Assembly: GCA_963824085.1 (NCBI GenBank)
Contig: CAWGNT010000024.1
Location: 62,001-126,000 of the forward strand
Length of the DNA stretch: 64,000 nucleotides
From: JARRNE01 sp963824085
Lineage (GTDB): Bacteria > Pseudomonadota > Gammaproteobacteria > Chromatiales > Chromatiaceae
Reading direction: 5' to 3'
Below the pieces are notes generated by a model. It saw only the letters and a list, made by a program, of their open reading frames with translations. It had not been told where the DNA came from and ran no database searches. Below, piece after piece: positions 1 to 14,549 of this stretch. A program made the translations under genes and the position numbers. Each line of letters opens with the position of its first letter. The stretch's first letter is position 1.

Positions 1-1125
1 TTCGAAGTCGCGGACACGGGTGTCGGCGTCCCCGAAGAAGCGCAGGCACGCCTGTTCACGGCGTTCGAGCAGGCGGACGGGTCCACCACCCGCAAGTACG
101 GGGGCACCGGGCTGGGGCTCGCGATAACGCGGCGCCTGGCACGGCTCATGGGCGGCGACGTGGGCGTGGAGAGCGCGCCCGGCCGCGGCAGCACCTTCTG
201 GTTCACGAGCCGGCTAGGCAGATGCTCCGAAGTGGAAGAGTCGGCGTCGGCGGTGATCTCACGCCCCGAAGCCCACATCACGCTTGCCCGAGAGCACGCA
301 GGCGCCCGAGTTCTGCTGGTCGAGGACAATCTGGTCAATCAACAGGTGGCGTCGGAGCTGCTGAGCACGGTGGGGCTGCAGGTCGACGTGGCGGAGGACG
401 GGGCCAAGGCCGTGGAGATGGCGCGTGCGGACGACTACGCGCTGGTCCTCATGGACATGCAGATGCCGGTCATGGACGGGCTGGTCGCCACACGCACGAT
501 ACGCGGGCTCCCGGGCTGGTCGGAGGTGCCGATCCTGGCCATGACGGCGAATGCCTTTGGCGAGGACCGCGACAGATGTCTTGCTGCCGGGATGAATGAT
601 CACGTGGCCAAGCCGGTGGACCCTGGAGATCTCTATGCGACCATGCTGAAGTGGTTGTCGTCCGCAAGGATTTCTGACCCAGACAAGGATTCCCGGGCGG
701 ACGCTCGCTCGCCCGGCGCCAGCTTGGCGTTGACGAACGCGGCCGAGGATGCGACGACCTCGATGCGAGAGATGCTCGCCACCAGGCCCGGATTGGATAT
801 CGACTACGGCCTGAAGATGGTGCGCGGGAATGAGCGTCTGTATACGCGTGTACTGGACGCATTCGTCGCGCACCACACCGAAGATATGCCGCGCTTACGC
901 GAATACATCTCCTCCGGAGACATCGACAGCCTGAGGGATGTGGCCCATTCAATCAAAGGGGCCTCAGCAATGCTGGGGCTCACCCGTATGCGCGCCCTCG
1001 CATCCGAGCTCGAAGCCGCACTAACGGACGGTCGATCCGCCACCGAGTACGAGCGCTTGGCGACCCAGATCGAGTCGGCGCATGTGGAGCTGAGGGAAAT
1101 CGTACGCGGGCTGAAGGACGAGTAG
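1..1125 (+). CDS. Hybrid histidine kinase, C-terminal part (HATPase-receiver-Hpt), truncated by the window edge
   Basis: The reading frame is open from base 1, so the N-terminus lies outside the window. Seen: the end of a HATPase_c domain (DTGVGVP and GGTGLGLAI, the N/G boxes), then a receiver starting at ARVLLVEDN with the phospho-acceptor Asp in LVLMDMQMP (codon 454-456) and the KP motif in HVAKPVDP. A C-terminal histidine phosphotransfer (Hpt) domain follows, with HSIKGASAMLG (His codon 946-948). Known for the family: an intramolecular His-Asp-His phosphorelay (BarA/ArcB type) whose Hpt hands phosphate to a separate response regulator. The receiver and Hpt closely resemble those of the hybrid kinase at 14550-18767 on the other strand, so the two are probably paralogues. 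The sensor input is not visible. No orphan response regulator with a DNA-binding domain lies nearby. Confidence 0.93.
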   Translation, partial: FEVADTGVGVPEEAQARLFTAFEQADGSTTRKYGGTGLGLAITRRLARLMGGDVGVESAPGRGSTFWFTSRLGRCSEVEESASAVISRPEAHITLAREHAGARVLLVEDNLVNQQVASELLSTVGLQVDVAEDGAKAVEMARADDYALVLMDMQMPVMDGLVATRTIRGLPGWSEVPILAMTANAFGEDRDRCLAAGMNDHVAKPVDPGDLYATMLKWLSSARISDPDKDSRADARSPGASLALTNAAEDATTSMREMLATRPGLDIDYGLKMVRGNERLYTRVLDAFVAHHTEDMPRLREYISSGDIDSLRDVAHSIKGASAMLGLTRMRALASELEAALTDGRSATEYERLATQIESAHVELREIVRGLKDE

Positions 1126-1388
1126 GCCGCTGGACGAGACGATTGCCCGTTTCGGGAAATATTCCCGGCTCTGTCGGGAAGGGCAACTATGACCGCTTTC
1201 TCAAACCAGAACAGCTGGTTGGCGAATAATGCGGAGGCAGGAAGGCGGCTCCGCCCGGTCGGCTATAGGCGGAGTCCACGCGGCCTTCGGACGGGCCGCG
1301 GCAATCCCCCGAGCCGATGCGAGTTGATGACAGAGGCAATGTGGCATACAGGCGATCACTACACCTACGACAGCGGATGTTTCGGCTG

Positions 1389-6800
<5,412 letters not shown>

Positions 6801-6808
<8 letters not shown>

Positions 6809-8486
6809 GCAAGCTGCAACGGTGCTCGTCGTCGATGACGCCCCGGACGAGCTCCTCATCATCGAGGACCTGCTCTCGGAGCGATACGCTGTGCAGACGG
6901 CGTCCGACGGGCGCGAGGCCCTCGACTACCTGACCGCTGGCGGCGCCGCCGATCTGATCCTCACCGACGTCATGATGCCGCACCTCGACGGGTTCGAGCT
7001 TTGCGCCCGGGTGAAGGAGATGCCGCGCCTTGGCAACCCCCCGATCATCATTTTGACGAGCCTCGATAACGCGGAGGACGAAGAGCGAGCGCTGTCCTTG
7101 GGCGCCCGGGACTTCATACACAAACCCGTCTCGCCGCCGGTCGTGATGGCCCGGGTGAGTAACCATCTCGAGCTCGCGCGCATGGGCAGGATGCTGCGCG
7201 AGAACAACCGGAGGCTCAAGCGCGAGCAAAAGAAGGTCGAGGAATCGCTCCGACTGGAAGAAGCGGCATTGAAAGCGACGCCCAACGTCGTGGTGATCAC
7301 CGACCGCGACGGCGACATCGTTTGGATAAACCCTGCCTTCACGCAGGTCACGGGATACGGCGCGGAAGAGGTCCTCGGCAGGAACCCGCGCATCCTCAAG
7401 TCGGGGAAGCTCAGCCGATCATTTTACGAGGACCTTTGGGGCACCATCACCAGCGGCCGCCATTGGGAGGGTGAGCTTGTCAATCGACGCAAGGACGGAC
7501 GCACGCTGATCGAGGAGGCCACCATTACGCCGGTGCGCAACACCGGGGGAGAGATTACCCATTTCGTCGCGGTCAAGCAGGACATCACCGAGCGCAAGGA
7601 GGCCGAAGGTCAGCGTGCCATGATGGAGATCCAGCTCCGTCAGGCCCAGAAGCTGGAGTCGATCGGCCAGCTGGCGGCCGGAATCGCCCACGAGATCAAC
7701 ACACCGACGCAATATATCGGCGACAACGCTCGCTTTCTGCGGGATGCATTCAACGACCGCCAACACGTGTGGGGGCTCTTCCTGCAGTTGTTGGAGGCAG
7801 CAAAGCAAGGAGTGGTCCCGGATGAGCTGGTGCAGGCGATCGAAGACCAAATGGCAGAAACGGACACGGAATACTTGGCGGCGGAGATCCCGCAGGCCAT
7901 CGAGCACACCATCGAAGGCGTCGAGCGGGTCACCAAGATCGTCCGTGCCATGAAGAATTTTTCGCACCCCGGCAGCGAGGAGAAGACGCCGATAGACCTC
8001 AACCAGGCCATTGAAAACACCCTCACCGTGTCGCGCAACGAATGGAAGTATCACGCCGAGCTCGTCGCGGATTTGGATCCGACGCTGCCGCCTGTACCCT
8101 GTCTCCCGGGAGAATTCAATCAGGTAATTTTGAACCTCGTCATCAACGCCGCCCATGCCATCGCGGACGTGGTAGGCGACGGCAGCGATGGGAAGGGCAC
8201 CCTCGCGGTCAGGACACGGCTCGACGGCGCTTGGGCGGAGATCCGTGTCGAGGATTCCGGCAGCGGTATTCCGGAGCACGCCCGCGAGCGGATCTTCGAC
8301 CCTTTCTTCACCACCAAGGGCGTGGGCAAGGGGACCGGCCAGGGTCTTGCCATATCCCGTTCCGTGATAGTGGACAAGCACGGGGGGACCATTCACTTCG
8401 AGACCGAATGCGGGCGCGGCACAAGGTTCGTCGTCCGCCTTCCGCTGCACGAGGTCAAGGACGAGCGGGGGGATGCTTCAACATGA
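6801..8486 (+). CDS. Receiver-PAS-histidine kinase
   Basis: Starts at ATG 6801, inside the last codons of the preceding kinase gene (8-base overlap), and so is probably translationally coupled to it. Of the 561 residues, 1-120 are a receiver (VLVVDD; phospho-acceptor Asp56 in ILTDVMMP; HKPVSP). A short charged coiled-coil-like linker (about 130-150) and a PAS domain (about 152-275, ending in VAVKQDITERK) follow. The kinase core has the H-box GIAHEINTP (His297) and a HATPase domain (VEDSGSGIP; GTGQGLAIS). The HEIN(T)P form of the H-box is typical of kinases with N-terminal receivers, in which phosphorylation of the receiver modulates kinase output. No membrane segment is seen, so it is cytoplasmic. 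It sits between the large membrane hybrid kinase and two receiver output proteins and could relay between them; that link is inferred from gene order only. Confidence 0.92.
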
Positions 8487-9673
8487 AGAGACGAATCTTG
8501 TTTGTCGACGACGAGCCGTTCGTGTTGGCGGGCCTTAGGCGCACGCTCCACGGCATGCGTAAAGAGTGGGACATGGTGTTCGTGGAGAGCGGTGCCGAAG
8601 CCCTCAAGTTGATGGAAGACAATGAGGTGGACGTCGTTGTCTCCGATATGCGCATGCCAGGCATGAATGGAGCCCAGCTTCTCAACGAGGTGATGAAGCG
8701 CTTCCCAAGAACGGTGCGCCTGATCTTGTCCGGACACGCCGATCAAGACTTGATCCTGAAATGCGTGGGCTCCACGCACCAGTATCTCTCCAAGCCCTGC
8801 GACCCGGACGCGTTGCGCGCAACCGTGAGCCGCGCGATCGGGCTTGATGCCTCGCTCAACAATGAACGTCTGCAGCGATTGGTTGCGCAGATGGACCACC
8901 TGCCGAGCATCCCCTCCCTCTACATGCAGATAGTCGAGAAGATCAATGATCCTCTGGCGTCTGTCCCAGCGGTGGGCAGCATTGTCGCGCAGGACATCGG
9001 CATGACCGCGAAGATATTGAAGCTCGTCAATTCATCCTTCTTCGCGTTGCGACGGGAGATCTCCAGCCCCACACAGGCAGTTGCCTACTTGGGGCTGGAT
9101 ACCGTCAAGTCGCTTGTTCTCTCCATCAACGCCTTCTCGCAGTTCGAGACGCGCCAGCTCGGGGATTTCTCCCTCTCGGCCCTGTGGAACCACAGCGTTA
9201 GAACAGCGGCGGCCGCCAAGCACATCGCCCAGCTTGAAGGCGTGGGCCAGAAGATCGCAGATGAGGCATTTGTTTCCGGTCTGCTTCACGATTCTGGCAA
9301 GGCAGCGCTCGCATTCAACTTTCCGGAGGAATACGGTCGGGCCTTGCGCGTGGCGGCCGAGCAGAGTATCGATCCGTTGGTGGCGGAGCGGCATGCCTTT
9401 GAGGCTAGTCATGCGGATGTGGGAGGCTACCTGTTAGGTCTTTGGGGACTGCCGGTGCCAGTCGTCGAGGCCATCGCGCTTCACCACCAGCCCGCGCTTG
9501 CCATGGACAAGACATTCACGCCATTGACAGCCGTGCACGTGGCAAATGCTCTGGGTCATGCCAATGGGGGAGCCGAATGGCCTCCCGCCGTCGATAGGCA
9601 GTATCTCGCTGAGCTCGGCCTCGTCGACCGGTTGGAGTTGTGGCGCCGTGAGGTTGCAAGCAATCAAGAATAA
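8483..9673 (+). CDS. Response regulator with HDOD output domain
   Basis: The start ATG overlaps the upstream stop in an ATGA junction (8483-8486), a sign of coupled translation. The 396-residue protein has an N-terminal receiver (FVDDEP; Asp55 in VVVSDMRMPGMNG; SKPCDP) followed by an HDOD domain from about residue 135 to 335. The HDOD shows LPSIPSLYMQI, the AKILKLVNSSFF signature and an HD-type SGLLHDSGK. HDOD domains are related to HD phosphohydrolases but mostly act as signalling scaffolds rather than enzymes. The cognate kinase is probably the gene immediately upstream. A second stand-alone HDOD protein lies at 61448. Function is inferred from domain content only; the process regulated is not visible. 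Confidence 0.92.
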   Translation: MKRRILFVDDEPFVLAGLRRTLHGMRKEWDMVFVESGAEALKLMEDNEVDVVVSDMRMPGMNGAQLLNEVMKRFPRTVRLILSGHADQDLILKCVGSTHQYLSKPCDPDALRATVSRAIGLDASLNNERLQRLVAQMDHLPSIPSLYMQIVEKINDPLASVPAVGSIVAQDIGMTAKILKLVNSSFFALRREISSPTQAVAYLGLDTVKSLVLSINAFSQFETRQLGDFSLSALWNHSVRTAAAAKHIAQLEGVGQKIADEAFVSGLLHDSGKAALAFNFPEEYGRALRVAAEQSIDPLVAERHAFEASHADVGGYLLGLWGLPVPVVEAIALHHQPALAMDKTFTPLTAVHVANALGHANGGAEWPPAVDRQYLAELGLVDRLELWRREVASNQE

Positions 9674-9686
9674 CCAGGGTTAGGCA

Positions 9687-10844
9687 ATGACCTCGAAGGT
9701 TCTGTGTGTAGATGACAATCCGAACGTCCTGGCAGCCCTCAAGCGCAACTTGCGCAAGCGCTTCGACCTCGATACGGCCGAGGGAGGTGAGCTCGCCCTT
9801 GAAATGATGGACCGTGATGGACCCTACTCGGTCATCGTCGCCGATATGCAGATGCCCGGTATGAATGGAATCGAGCTTCTCACCAGGGCGCGCCGGAAGG
9901 CTCCCGACACAGTTCGCATCATGCTGACGGGCAATGCGGATCAGCGCACCCCCGTCGATGCCGTGAACGTAGGACACATCTTCCTGTTTCTGAACAAGCC
10001 CTGTCCGGTCGAGACCATGGTCCAGGCGCTGGAGGACGGCATCAAGCAATACCACTTGACCATCGCCGAACGGGAGCTCCTGGAAAACACCCTCAACGGC
10101 AGTGTCAAGGCGTTGATGGATGTGCTCGGACTTGTGGACCCTGTCTCCTTCGGCCGCAGTCAGAAGATGCGCTATCACGCGCGTCAGGTGGCGGTTGCCT
10201 TGGGGGTGAAATTTACATGGGAGTTGGAGCTCTCCACTCTCCTCTCGCAGATCGGCATCGTCAGTCTGCCTCCCAATCTGGTTGAGAAGGTGCGCCGCGG
10301 CTTGCAGCTAAACGCGGCGGAGGAGGAGATGCTTCGCCGCGTGCCGCAGGTTGGCGCAGACTTGCTCGCGAATATACCGCGACTCGAATCGGTAGCCCGA
10401 ATCGTCCGCTACCAGGAAAAGCATTTCGACGGTCGGGGGGTTCCAGCTGACTCCCTCAAGGACGAGCAGATTCCCTTGGAGTCGCGGATCATCAAGGTCC
10501 TTACCGATCTGGTCCAACTCGAGTCCGGGACCACCAATGGCAAGCCCGAGGCCATGGAGGAGATGCGGTCCCGCGCGGGCTGGTACGATCCGACGATACT
10601 CGACGCAGCCGCAAAATCCTTTCAGCTTGCTCCTACGTCTTCATCTCAACCCCGGACGAACGTTCGCGCCCGAACGATCGCCGAGCTACGCCCCGGGGAT
10701 GTGCTGCGCTCGGATGTGCGGACAAAAGACGACATCCTTATCGCCGCGTCGGGGAACCGAATCTCTCCCCTTCAGCTGGAACGGCTGAGAAACTTCGCTG
10801 CTGTCATGGGACTGAAAGAGCCGGTGTACATCGAAGAGGGTTGA
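9687..10844 (+). CDS. Response regulator with degenerate HD-GYP-like domain
   Basis: Thirteen bases separate this gene from the HDOD regulator, so it is probably the last gene of the + strand signalling operon. In 385 residues there is a receiver (CVDDNP; Asp53 in VIVADMQMPGMNG; NKPCP) and a C-terminal HD-GYP-like helical domain (about 150-300). The metal-binding signatures are eroded. Where active enzymes have LLHDIGK it reads LLSQIGI, and where they have HHE-WDG-GYP it reads YQEKHFDGRGVP. Loss of the HD dyad argues against c-di-GMP phosphodiesterase activity (inference from family knowledge). It may act as a binding or scaffold partner of the intact HD-GYP regulator at 19491-20753. The next + strand gene is far away; the 3' end faces the convergent kinase region. 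Confidence 0.85.
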   Translation: MTSKVLCVDDNPNVLAALKRNLRKRFDLDTAEGGELALEMMDRDGPYSVIVADMQMPGMNGIELLTRARRKAPDTVRIMLTGNADQRTPVDAVNVGHIFLFLNKPCPVETMVQALEDGIKQYHLTIAERELLENTLNGSVKALMDVLGLVDPVSFGRSQKMRYHARQVAVALGVKFTWELELSTLLSQIGIVSLPPNLVEKVRRGLQLNAAEEEMLRRVPQVGADLLANIPRLESVARIVRYQEKHFDGRGVPADSLKDEQIPLESRIIKVLTDLVQLESGTTNGKPEAMEEMRSRAGWYDPTILDAAAKSFQLAPTSSSQPRTNVRARTIAELRPGDVLRSDVRTKDDILIAASGNRISPLQLERLRNFAAVMGLKEPVYIEEG

Positions 10845-10892
10845 TGCGGGCGTTCGCTGGGCGGGTGCCGTTCCCCGCGGACCGGTGCCCGC

Positions 10893-11460
10893 TCAGGTTG
10901 CGCCAACATCCGTTCTTCGGTGCCCTGCGAAGTGGTGAGGCCGCCGCGCTTGAGCCTGGTAATGCTTTGTTGATGAGCGCGGCTGGCGGCGGGGAGAGTC
11001 CGAGTCTTCTCCCCGCTCATTCGCCACCCTCGTGGACGCTTCGGGTGTCCCGATGGTCCCCCGTTGCTCGGAGGCGGGACGTTCTGTATGGCGGACGATA
11101 GCGGCCACGAGATCATCCGGGCCGATGGGTCTGGTAACGCTGTCTACCATGCCGACGGCGACGCATCTCTCGCGGTCGTCCACGGCGGCGGATGCCATCT
11201 GGCCAAGAATCGGAATGCCCGGCGCAAGCTCCAGGACGTGCTGGCTTGCTTCGTAGCCGTCCATCTCCGGCATTTCTGATGTCCATCAGGACAGTGTCGA
11301 AGGCGTCCGCGCCGTTGCAAGCCACGCGCTTCAGCGCCTCCTCGCCGTTGACGACCGCGACCACTACTGCGCCTTCGCTTTGCAGCAGCTCCTCGTGAAC
11401 GAGGCGATTGACCTCGCCGTCATCAACCAAGAGCACCCTGACCCCCGACAGCCTCGGACC
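10893..11460 (-). pseudogene. Detached receiver domain of the adjacent CHASE hybrid kinase (two frameshifts)
   Basis: Downstream of the kinase stop at 11423, one frame (about 11460-11276) encodes the first half of a receiver (VRVLLVDDGEVNRLVHEELL ... DTVLMDIR). A second frame (11273-10893) encodes the rest (MPEMDGYEASQHVLEL ... RPIGPDDLVAAIVRHTE). Removing one base from the five-base run 11442-11446 and one from the three-base run 11273-11275 would fuse kinase and receiver into one hybrid kinase ending at 10893. The phospho-acceptor Asp in LMDIR and the position of the conserved Lys (TRPIGP, with Arg rather than Lys) can be seen; the Lys-to-Arg change would itself weaken the receiver. Either a real decaying domain or two homopolymer read errors. 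Confidence 0.75.
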
Positions 11461-14400
11461 GGGAGGGCACTGGCGGCGGTGTCGCCGCGCCGCTGTCCGC
11501 GATTGGCGTTGGGGTTGCCGCGACCAGCGGTAGGCGCACATTGAACGTGCTGCCCACTCCGGGAGAGCTTTCGACCTCGATGGTTCCCCCCATCTTTTGC
11601 ACCAGGCGGTGGGTCAGCGCGAGGCCGAGTCCGGTACCGCCGAAACGCCGGGTGATGCTGCCGTCGCCCTGCTCGAACGGACGAAACAGGCGCGCGAGAT
11701 GCTCCGCAGTGATGCCGACGCCGGTGTCGCTGACCCGGATCAGGATCCACTCCTGGTCTTGAGCCACTGACAACTTGACCTCGCCCCGCTCGGTGAACTT
11801 CACGGCATTGGACAGTAGGTTCGAAACGATCTGCGTGAGGCGCCGGTCATCCGCCAGGCAGTACCGCGGGAGCTCCGGCGCATATGCTTCGACCAGACCG
11901 ACGCCGGTGGCTCGCGCTTGGGTCCTTGCTGACTCCGCCGCGCGCTCGACCGCCTCGCGTAGATCGATGGCGCTGGGCTCCAGTCGGAGCTGACCGGAGT
12001 CGACCTTGGAAAAATCCAGAATCGTCTCGATCTGGGTCCGCAGCTTCTCTCCCGACTCCAGAATGCGGCGGAACGCTTGTTGCGCCTTCGGCAGGTCCTT
12101 GGCCATCAGACCGATACTTGCCATTCCGATGATGCTGTTCAGGGGTGTCCGAAGCTCGTGGCTCGTATTGGCCATGAGCTCACTCTTCGTGCGTGAGAGG
12201 TTCTCAGCCGCTGCGAGGGCGGCCTCGCGAGCTGCTTCGGCGCGCCTGCGCTCCGTAACGTCCATTGCGATCCCGATCAGCGCCCGTCCGCCCGCGTTGG
12301 CGATGCGTCGACTCTGGACCTCTACTTGTATGCTTTCTCCGTCGCGCCGCCGAGCGGTGAATTCGCACCTCCGGGAGTCTCCTTCCCCGGCGAGCCGCCT
12401 GCCGACGTTCTCGGCAACGCGGGCGCGATCTTCCGGGGCTATCAGCTCCATGAGCGGAACTCGATCTATGATGTCGATGGGCGAATCGAACCCCATGGTC
12501 TCGGCGAACGCCTGATTGGCATAGCGGACGAAGCCGTCTTCGGCAATGTAGATACCAGCGAGTGATTGTTCGACGAGAGCTCGGAACTTGCTTTCGGATG
12601 CGGCCAGCTCGGCGGTCCGTGTCGCCACCAGCTCCTCGAGGTGGGTTCGAGATTCTTCCAATTCCCGCTCGAGGACTCGGCGGGCGGTGATGTCGCGTGA
12701 CGACGCGAACATCACTCGCTCGCCGTCCATTTCGAGTGATTGGGCGCTGATTTCCACCTCGATGATGCTGCCATCCTTGCGCCGATGGTGCGTCTCGAAG
12801 ATTGCACGCTCTTTCGCCGCGAGGCCCTGGCGAATCAGGCTGGAGACCTCGTCCGGGGTGTAGAACGCATCCACCTGGCCCATATTCATGCCGATCAGCT
12901 CGTCCCGGGAATATCCGAGCATCTCGCCGAACGAGTCGCTTACCTCGAGGATGTTACCGTCTGCGTCGAGGATATGAATGCCGTCGCTGGCGTTGCGCAG
13001 GAATGCGCGATTCTTGCGGCTTTCTTTGGCCAGGGACTCTTGGGCGCGCCGGGGCTCGGTGATGTCCTGGACGATGCAGAAGAGCACGGGGCGCCCCCCC
13101 ATCTCGATGGGGCTCGAGTGGACTTCCACCTCCCGAACCTTGTGGTTCGCGAGCTTGTGCGGGACGCAGAACCGCGTGGAGCTATGGCGTGTCGCCTCCG
13201 CCACCGCCGCCTCCACCTGCGCTGGCGGAAGCTGGTTGATGTCTGTGACTCGCAGGTGCTGCATCTCCTCGGCACCGTAGCCATAGAACGCGCAGGCGGC
13301 GGGGTTGGCCTCCAGAATGGCGCCGGTCGCTGGATCGATAACGAGCATAGGAACGCCCGGCTTCGTGATGAGCGCGCGGTAGTGCCCTTCCTGTGCCGCG
13401 AGCTTGGCCGTCGTCTTCTCTAGGGCGCTGGTGCGCGCCCGGACTAGCGCTTGGACCCGAGAGTGCCTGCGCTGCAGTATTGCAACCAAGGTGGCCAACG
13501 CGGCGGTAAACAGGATACCCAGTGCCAGGACGACGGCGGGCCAAAGCGATGCGTGCCCGGCAAGATAGGCCGGCGAGGGCACCGCCACGACCTTCAGCTC
13601 GCGGTTCGCCAGCTTTAGAATTCGGGTGACGCGAAGCGGGCTGCGCTCAAGCCACGCGGGGGCCACCGGCACTTGCCCGTCGCGGACCCCCGAGGCATGC
13701 ACATGCAGTAGTCCGGCATCTCCCGGACTGGCGGTGTCGCGCAACCGGACGTCGATGCCGCTCAGGGGCCGCGCCGCGAGCGCTGCCTCGACCAGATTCC
13801 CTATAGGGATGACAGCGACGGCGAACCCGTCAAGGCTCCGGCGACGTGTCCTGAGTCTATCGGCGGTCTGGCCGCGGCCGTAGTGGGGTACCAACAGAAG
13901 ATACCCGCGCTGGGAGCCCGTCCCCTTTGCGAGCATGAGGGGCGCGGTAGCGATCGGGCGGCCGGAGTCGCGCGCGCGCTCCAACGCCTCCCTGGATATC
14001 GGCTCGGAGGCGAGATCCAAACCGACGGCCGGCTCATTCTGCCTGCTCGGGTAGACGCGAAGCACGGGGAAATACTCCGCACGCTGCGGTGCTGGCTGGA
14101 GCGCGCCGGCGCGCCTCTCCATGATGGCGAAGCCGGCCACTCCTTCCTGGCGGATTCGGTTCTCGAAGGCCGAGCGCTCGCTTGCCTGCACACGCGGCGC
14201 CCACTCGAGCGCCTTAGCGCCATCGCTAACCGCGAGCAAGGGTCGTGCAAAGGTGAGGAGCTCTTCGCCCGTAACCGCTTGGGACGCATCATAGAAGGCG
14301 TCGATCGCGCCGAGGACCAGCTCGACACCGCGAACGCGTTCGCCGATGCCGTCAATGTAGTCAGCGGCAACAGTTCGGAAGTCCGCTGCGATCTGTTCCG

Positions 14401-14503
14401 ACTCCCAGCGCTTACCGGCAACGAACAGGGCCGCGCATACCGATACGCCCAAGGCGAGAACGACAGCGAACGGACGCGCGCGCATCAGGGCTTTTCGGCT
14501 CAT
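11423..14503 (-). CDS. CHASE-PAS hybrid-type histidine kinase (receiver lost by frameshift)
   Basis: The start is MSRKALMRARP at 14503, just before the first membrane span (FAVVLALGVSVCAALFVAG). The frame is open further upstream but has no domain there. Of 1026 residues, a periplasmic CHASE sensor covers about 40-270 (ALEWAPRVQASER and LDLASEPISREAL are typical), with a second span at about 330-350 (LWPAVVLALGILFTAALATL). Three PAS domains follow, then HisKA with SHELRTPLN (His782) and HATPase (DTGVGI; GGTGLGLALTHRL). CHASE domains bind small extracellular ligands in other kinases; the ligand here is unknown. It lies 46 bases downstream of another hybrid kinase on the same strand (14550-18767) and is probably co-transcribed. 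The protein ends early at 11423 because of a frameshift before its receiver. Confidence 0.88.
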   Translation of the reverse strand: MSRKALMRARPFAVVLALGVSVCAALFVAGKRWESEQIAADFRTVAADYIDGIGERVRGVELVLGAIDAFYDASQAVTGEELLTFARPLLAVSDGAKALEWAPRVQASERSAFENRIRQEGVAGFAIMERRAGALQPAPQRAEYFPVLRVYPSRQNEPAVGLDLASEPISREALERARDSGRPIATAPLMLAKGTGSQRGYLLLVPHYGRGQTADRLRTRRRSLDGFAVAVIPIGNLVEAALAARPLSGIDVRLRDTASPGDAGLLHVHASGVRDGQVPVAPAWLERSPLRVTRILKLANRELKVVAVPSPAYLAGHASLWPAVVLALGILFTAALATLVAILQRRHSRVQALVRARTSALEKTTAKLAAQEGHYRALITKPGVPMLVIDPATGAILEANPAACAFYGYGAEEMQHLRVTDINQLPPAQVEAAVAEATRHSSTRFCVPHKLANHKVREVEVHSSPIEMGGRPVLFCIVQDITEPRRAQESLAKESRKNRAFLRNASDGIHILDADGNILEVSDSFGEMLGYSRDELIGMNMGQVDAFYTPDEVSSLIRQGLAAKERAIFETHHRRKDGSIIEVEISAQSLEMDGERVMFASSRDITARRVLERELEESRTHLEELVATRTAELAASESKFRALVEQSLAGIYIAEDGFVRYANQAFAETMGFDSPIDIIDRVPLMELIAPEDRARVAENVGRRLAGEGDSRRCEFTARRRDGESIQVEVQSRRIANAGGRALIGIAMDVTERRRAEAAREAALAAAENLSRTKSELMANTSHELRTPLNSIIGMASIGLMAKDLPKAQQAFRRILESGEKLRTQIETILDFSKVDSGQLRLEPSAIDLREAVERAAESARTQARATGVGLVEAYAPELPRYCLADDRRLTQIVSNLLSNAVKFTERGEVKLSVAQDQEWILIRVSDTGVGITAEHLARLFRPFEQGDGSITRRFGGTGLGLALTHRLVQKMGGTIEVESSPGVGSTFNVRLPLVAATPTPIADSGAATPPPVPSRSEAVGGQGALG

Positions 14504-14549
14504 GGGACCTTCCACGTTTGTCGGTATCGGTCCCACACCATCGGAGCCA

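Noticed and set aside
259..1043. Long antisense frames over the truncated hybrid kinase
   Set aside because: Mirror frames of a G+C-rich coding region with no ribosome sites or domains; the + strand frame carries clear receiver and Hpt motifs.
1153..1167. Hairpin CGGGAA-ATA-TTCCCG after the first kinase gene
   Set aside because: Stem is only six bases and no T-run follows, so I do not call it a terminator.
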